Below are positions 48,011 through 48,056 of a stretch of DNA of 48,056 nucleotides, in pieces. The stretch spans positions 1 through 48,056 of the forward strand of contig CAYLNH010000019.1 in assembly GCA_964384625.1 (NCBI GenBank). Reading direction: 5' to 3'. A program made the translations under genes and the position numbers. The notes below the pieces were generated by a model, which was not told the origin of the DNA, searched no databases, and saw only the letters and a list, made by a program, of their open reading frames with translations. How positions within the stretch are numbered: the first letter of the stretch is position 1; every line of letters starts with the position of its first letter. This DNA comes from CAYLNH01 sp964384625. Lineage in GTDB: Bacteria > Verrucomicrobiota > Lentisphaeria > JABSQK01.

Positions 48011-48056
48011 TGCTTTTCGGGCGCCGGGAAGCCGGCTTCCCGGCGCCCGAAAAGCA
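48011..48056. repeat. Perfect 46-bp palindrome at the right edge
   Basis: The last 46 bases are their own exact reverse complement, with arms of 23 bp (TGCTTTTCGGGCGCC... to ...GGCGCCCGAAAAGCA) and no loop. It ends exactly at the window boundary, as expected when an assembly path stops at or folds back on a hairpin. A natural element with TTTT/AAAA ends, such as a bidirectional terminator, is also possible. Confidence 0.9.

Overview
The window looks like one contig of a GC-rich bacterium of the PVC superphylum, most likely Lentisphaerota/Kiritimatiellota or a near relative. I base this on gene content: two type II pseudopilin-like proteins of the kind expanded in that group, six sulfatase-family enzymes, several Gfo/Idh/MocA oxidoreductases, an ECF sigma/FecR pair and a Ycf46-DUF1257-DUF2997 cassette. 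A run of 100 Ns (38176-38275) and a perfect palindrome at the right edge suggest a draft or metagenome scaffold. Taxonomy is inference; no rRNA is present, and the only tRNA is tRNA-Arg(TCT).

Region 1 (1-17.4 kb) is a sulfur island. The plus-strand genes cysH, cysD and cysN encode an APS reductase and both sulfate adenylyltransferase subunits. CysN carries a C-terminal APS-kinase-like domain that has lost its P-loop. On the minus strand lie a siroheme sulfite reductase and a 775-residue TPR/GltD-like/ferredoxin oxidoreductase that probably feeds it electrons. Divergent from these is a GntR regulator with a near-consensus promoter and a palindrome inside it, followed by five tandem sulfatases without signal peptides and a bidirectional terminator.

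Region 2 (17.4-27.4 kb) begins with a Tat-exported HDAC-family deacetylase translationally coupled to a pseudopilin. Then come a pterin carbinolamine dehydratase and a long plus-strand run: rhomboid protease, COG1313-type radical SAM protein, Ycf46-like AAA ATPase, DUF1257-like protein, DUF2997 protein, zinc-ribbon/S26-like membrane protein, TPR protein and PilT-like ATPase. Overlaps and tight spacing make this run the best candidate for an undescribed system.

Region 3 (27.4-35.5 kb) holds the ECF sigma/FecR pair, a DUF547-ArsM pair, a small membrane protein, an RbfA-like remnant, the tRNA, a secreted VWA protein and a secreted C39-peptidase/TPR protein, separated by repeat-rich spacers including a 233-bp element with 21-bp terminal inverted repeats.

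Region 4 (35.5-48 kb) is a minus-strand sugar-catabolism cluster: three Gfo/Idh/MocA enzymes, a TIM-barrel isomerase, a sulfatase-like enzyme with Thr at the nucleophile position, a sulfotransferase and L-rhamnose mutarotase. A divergent AraC regulator probably controls it. A redox-inactive thioredoxin-like protein, a heparinase II/III-like protein and a degraded secreted ORF follow.

Short arrays with 7-bp periodicity and many small palindromes recur in spacers throughout the window.
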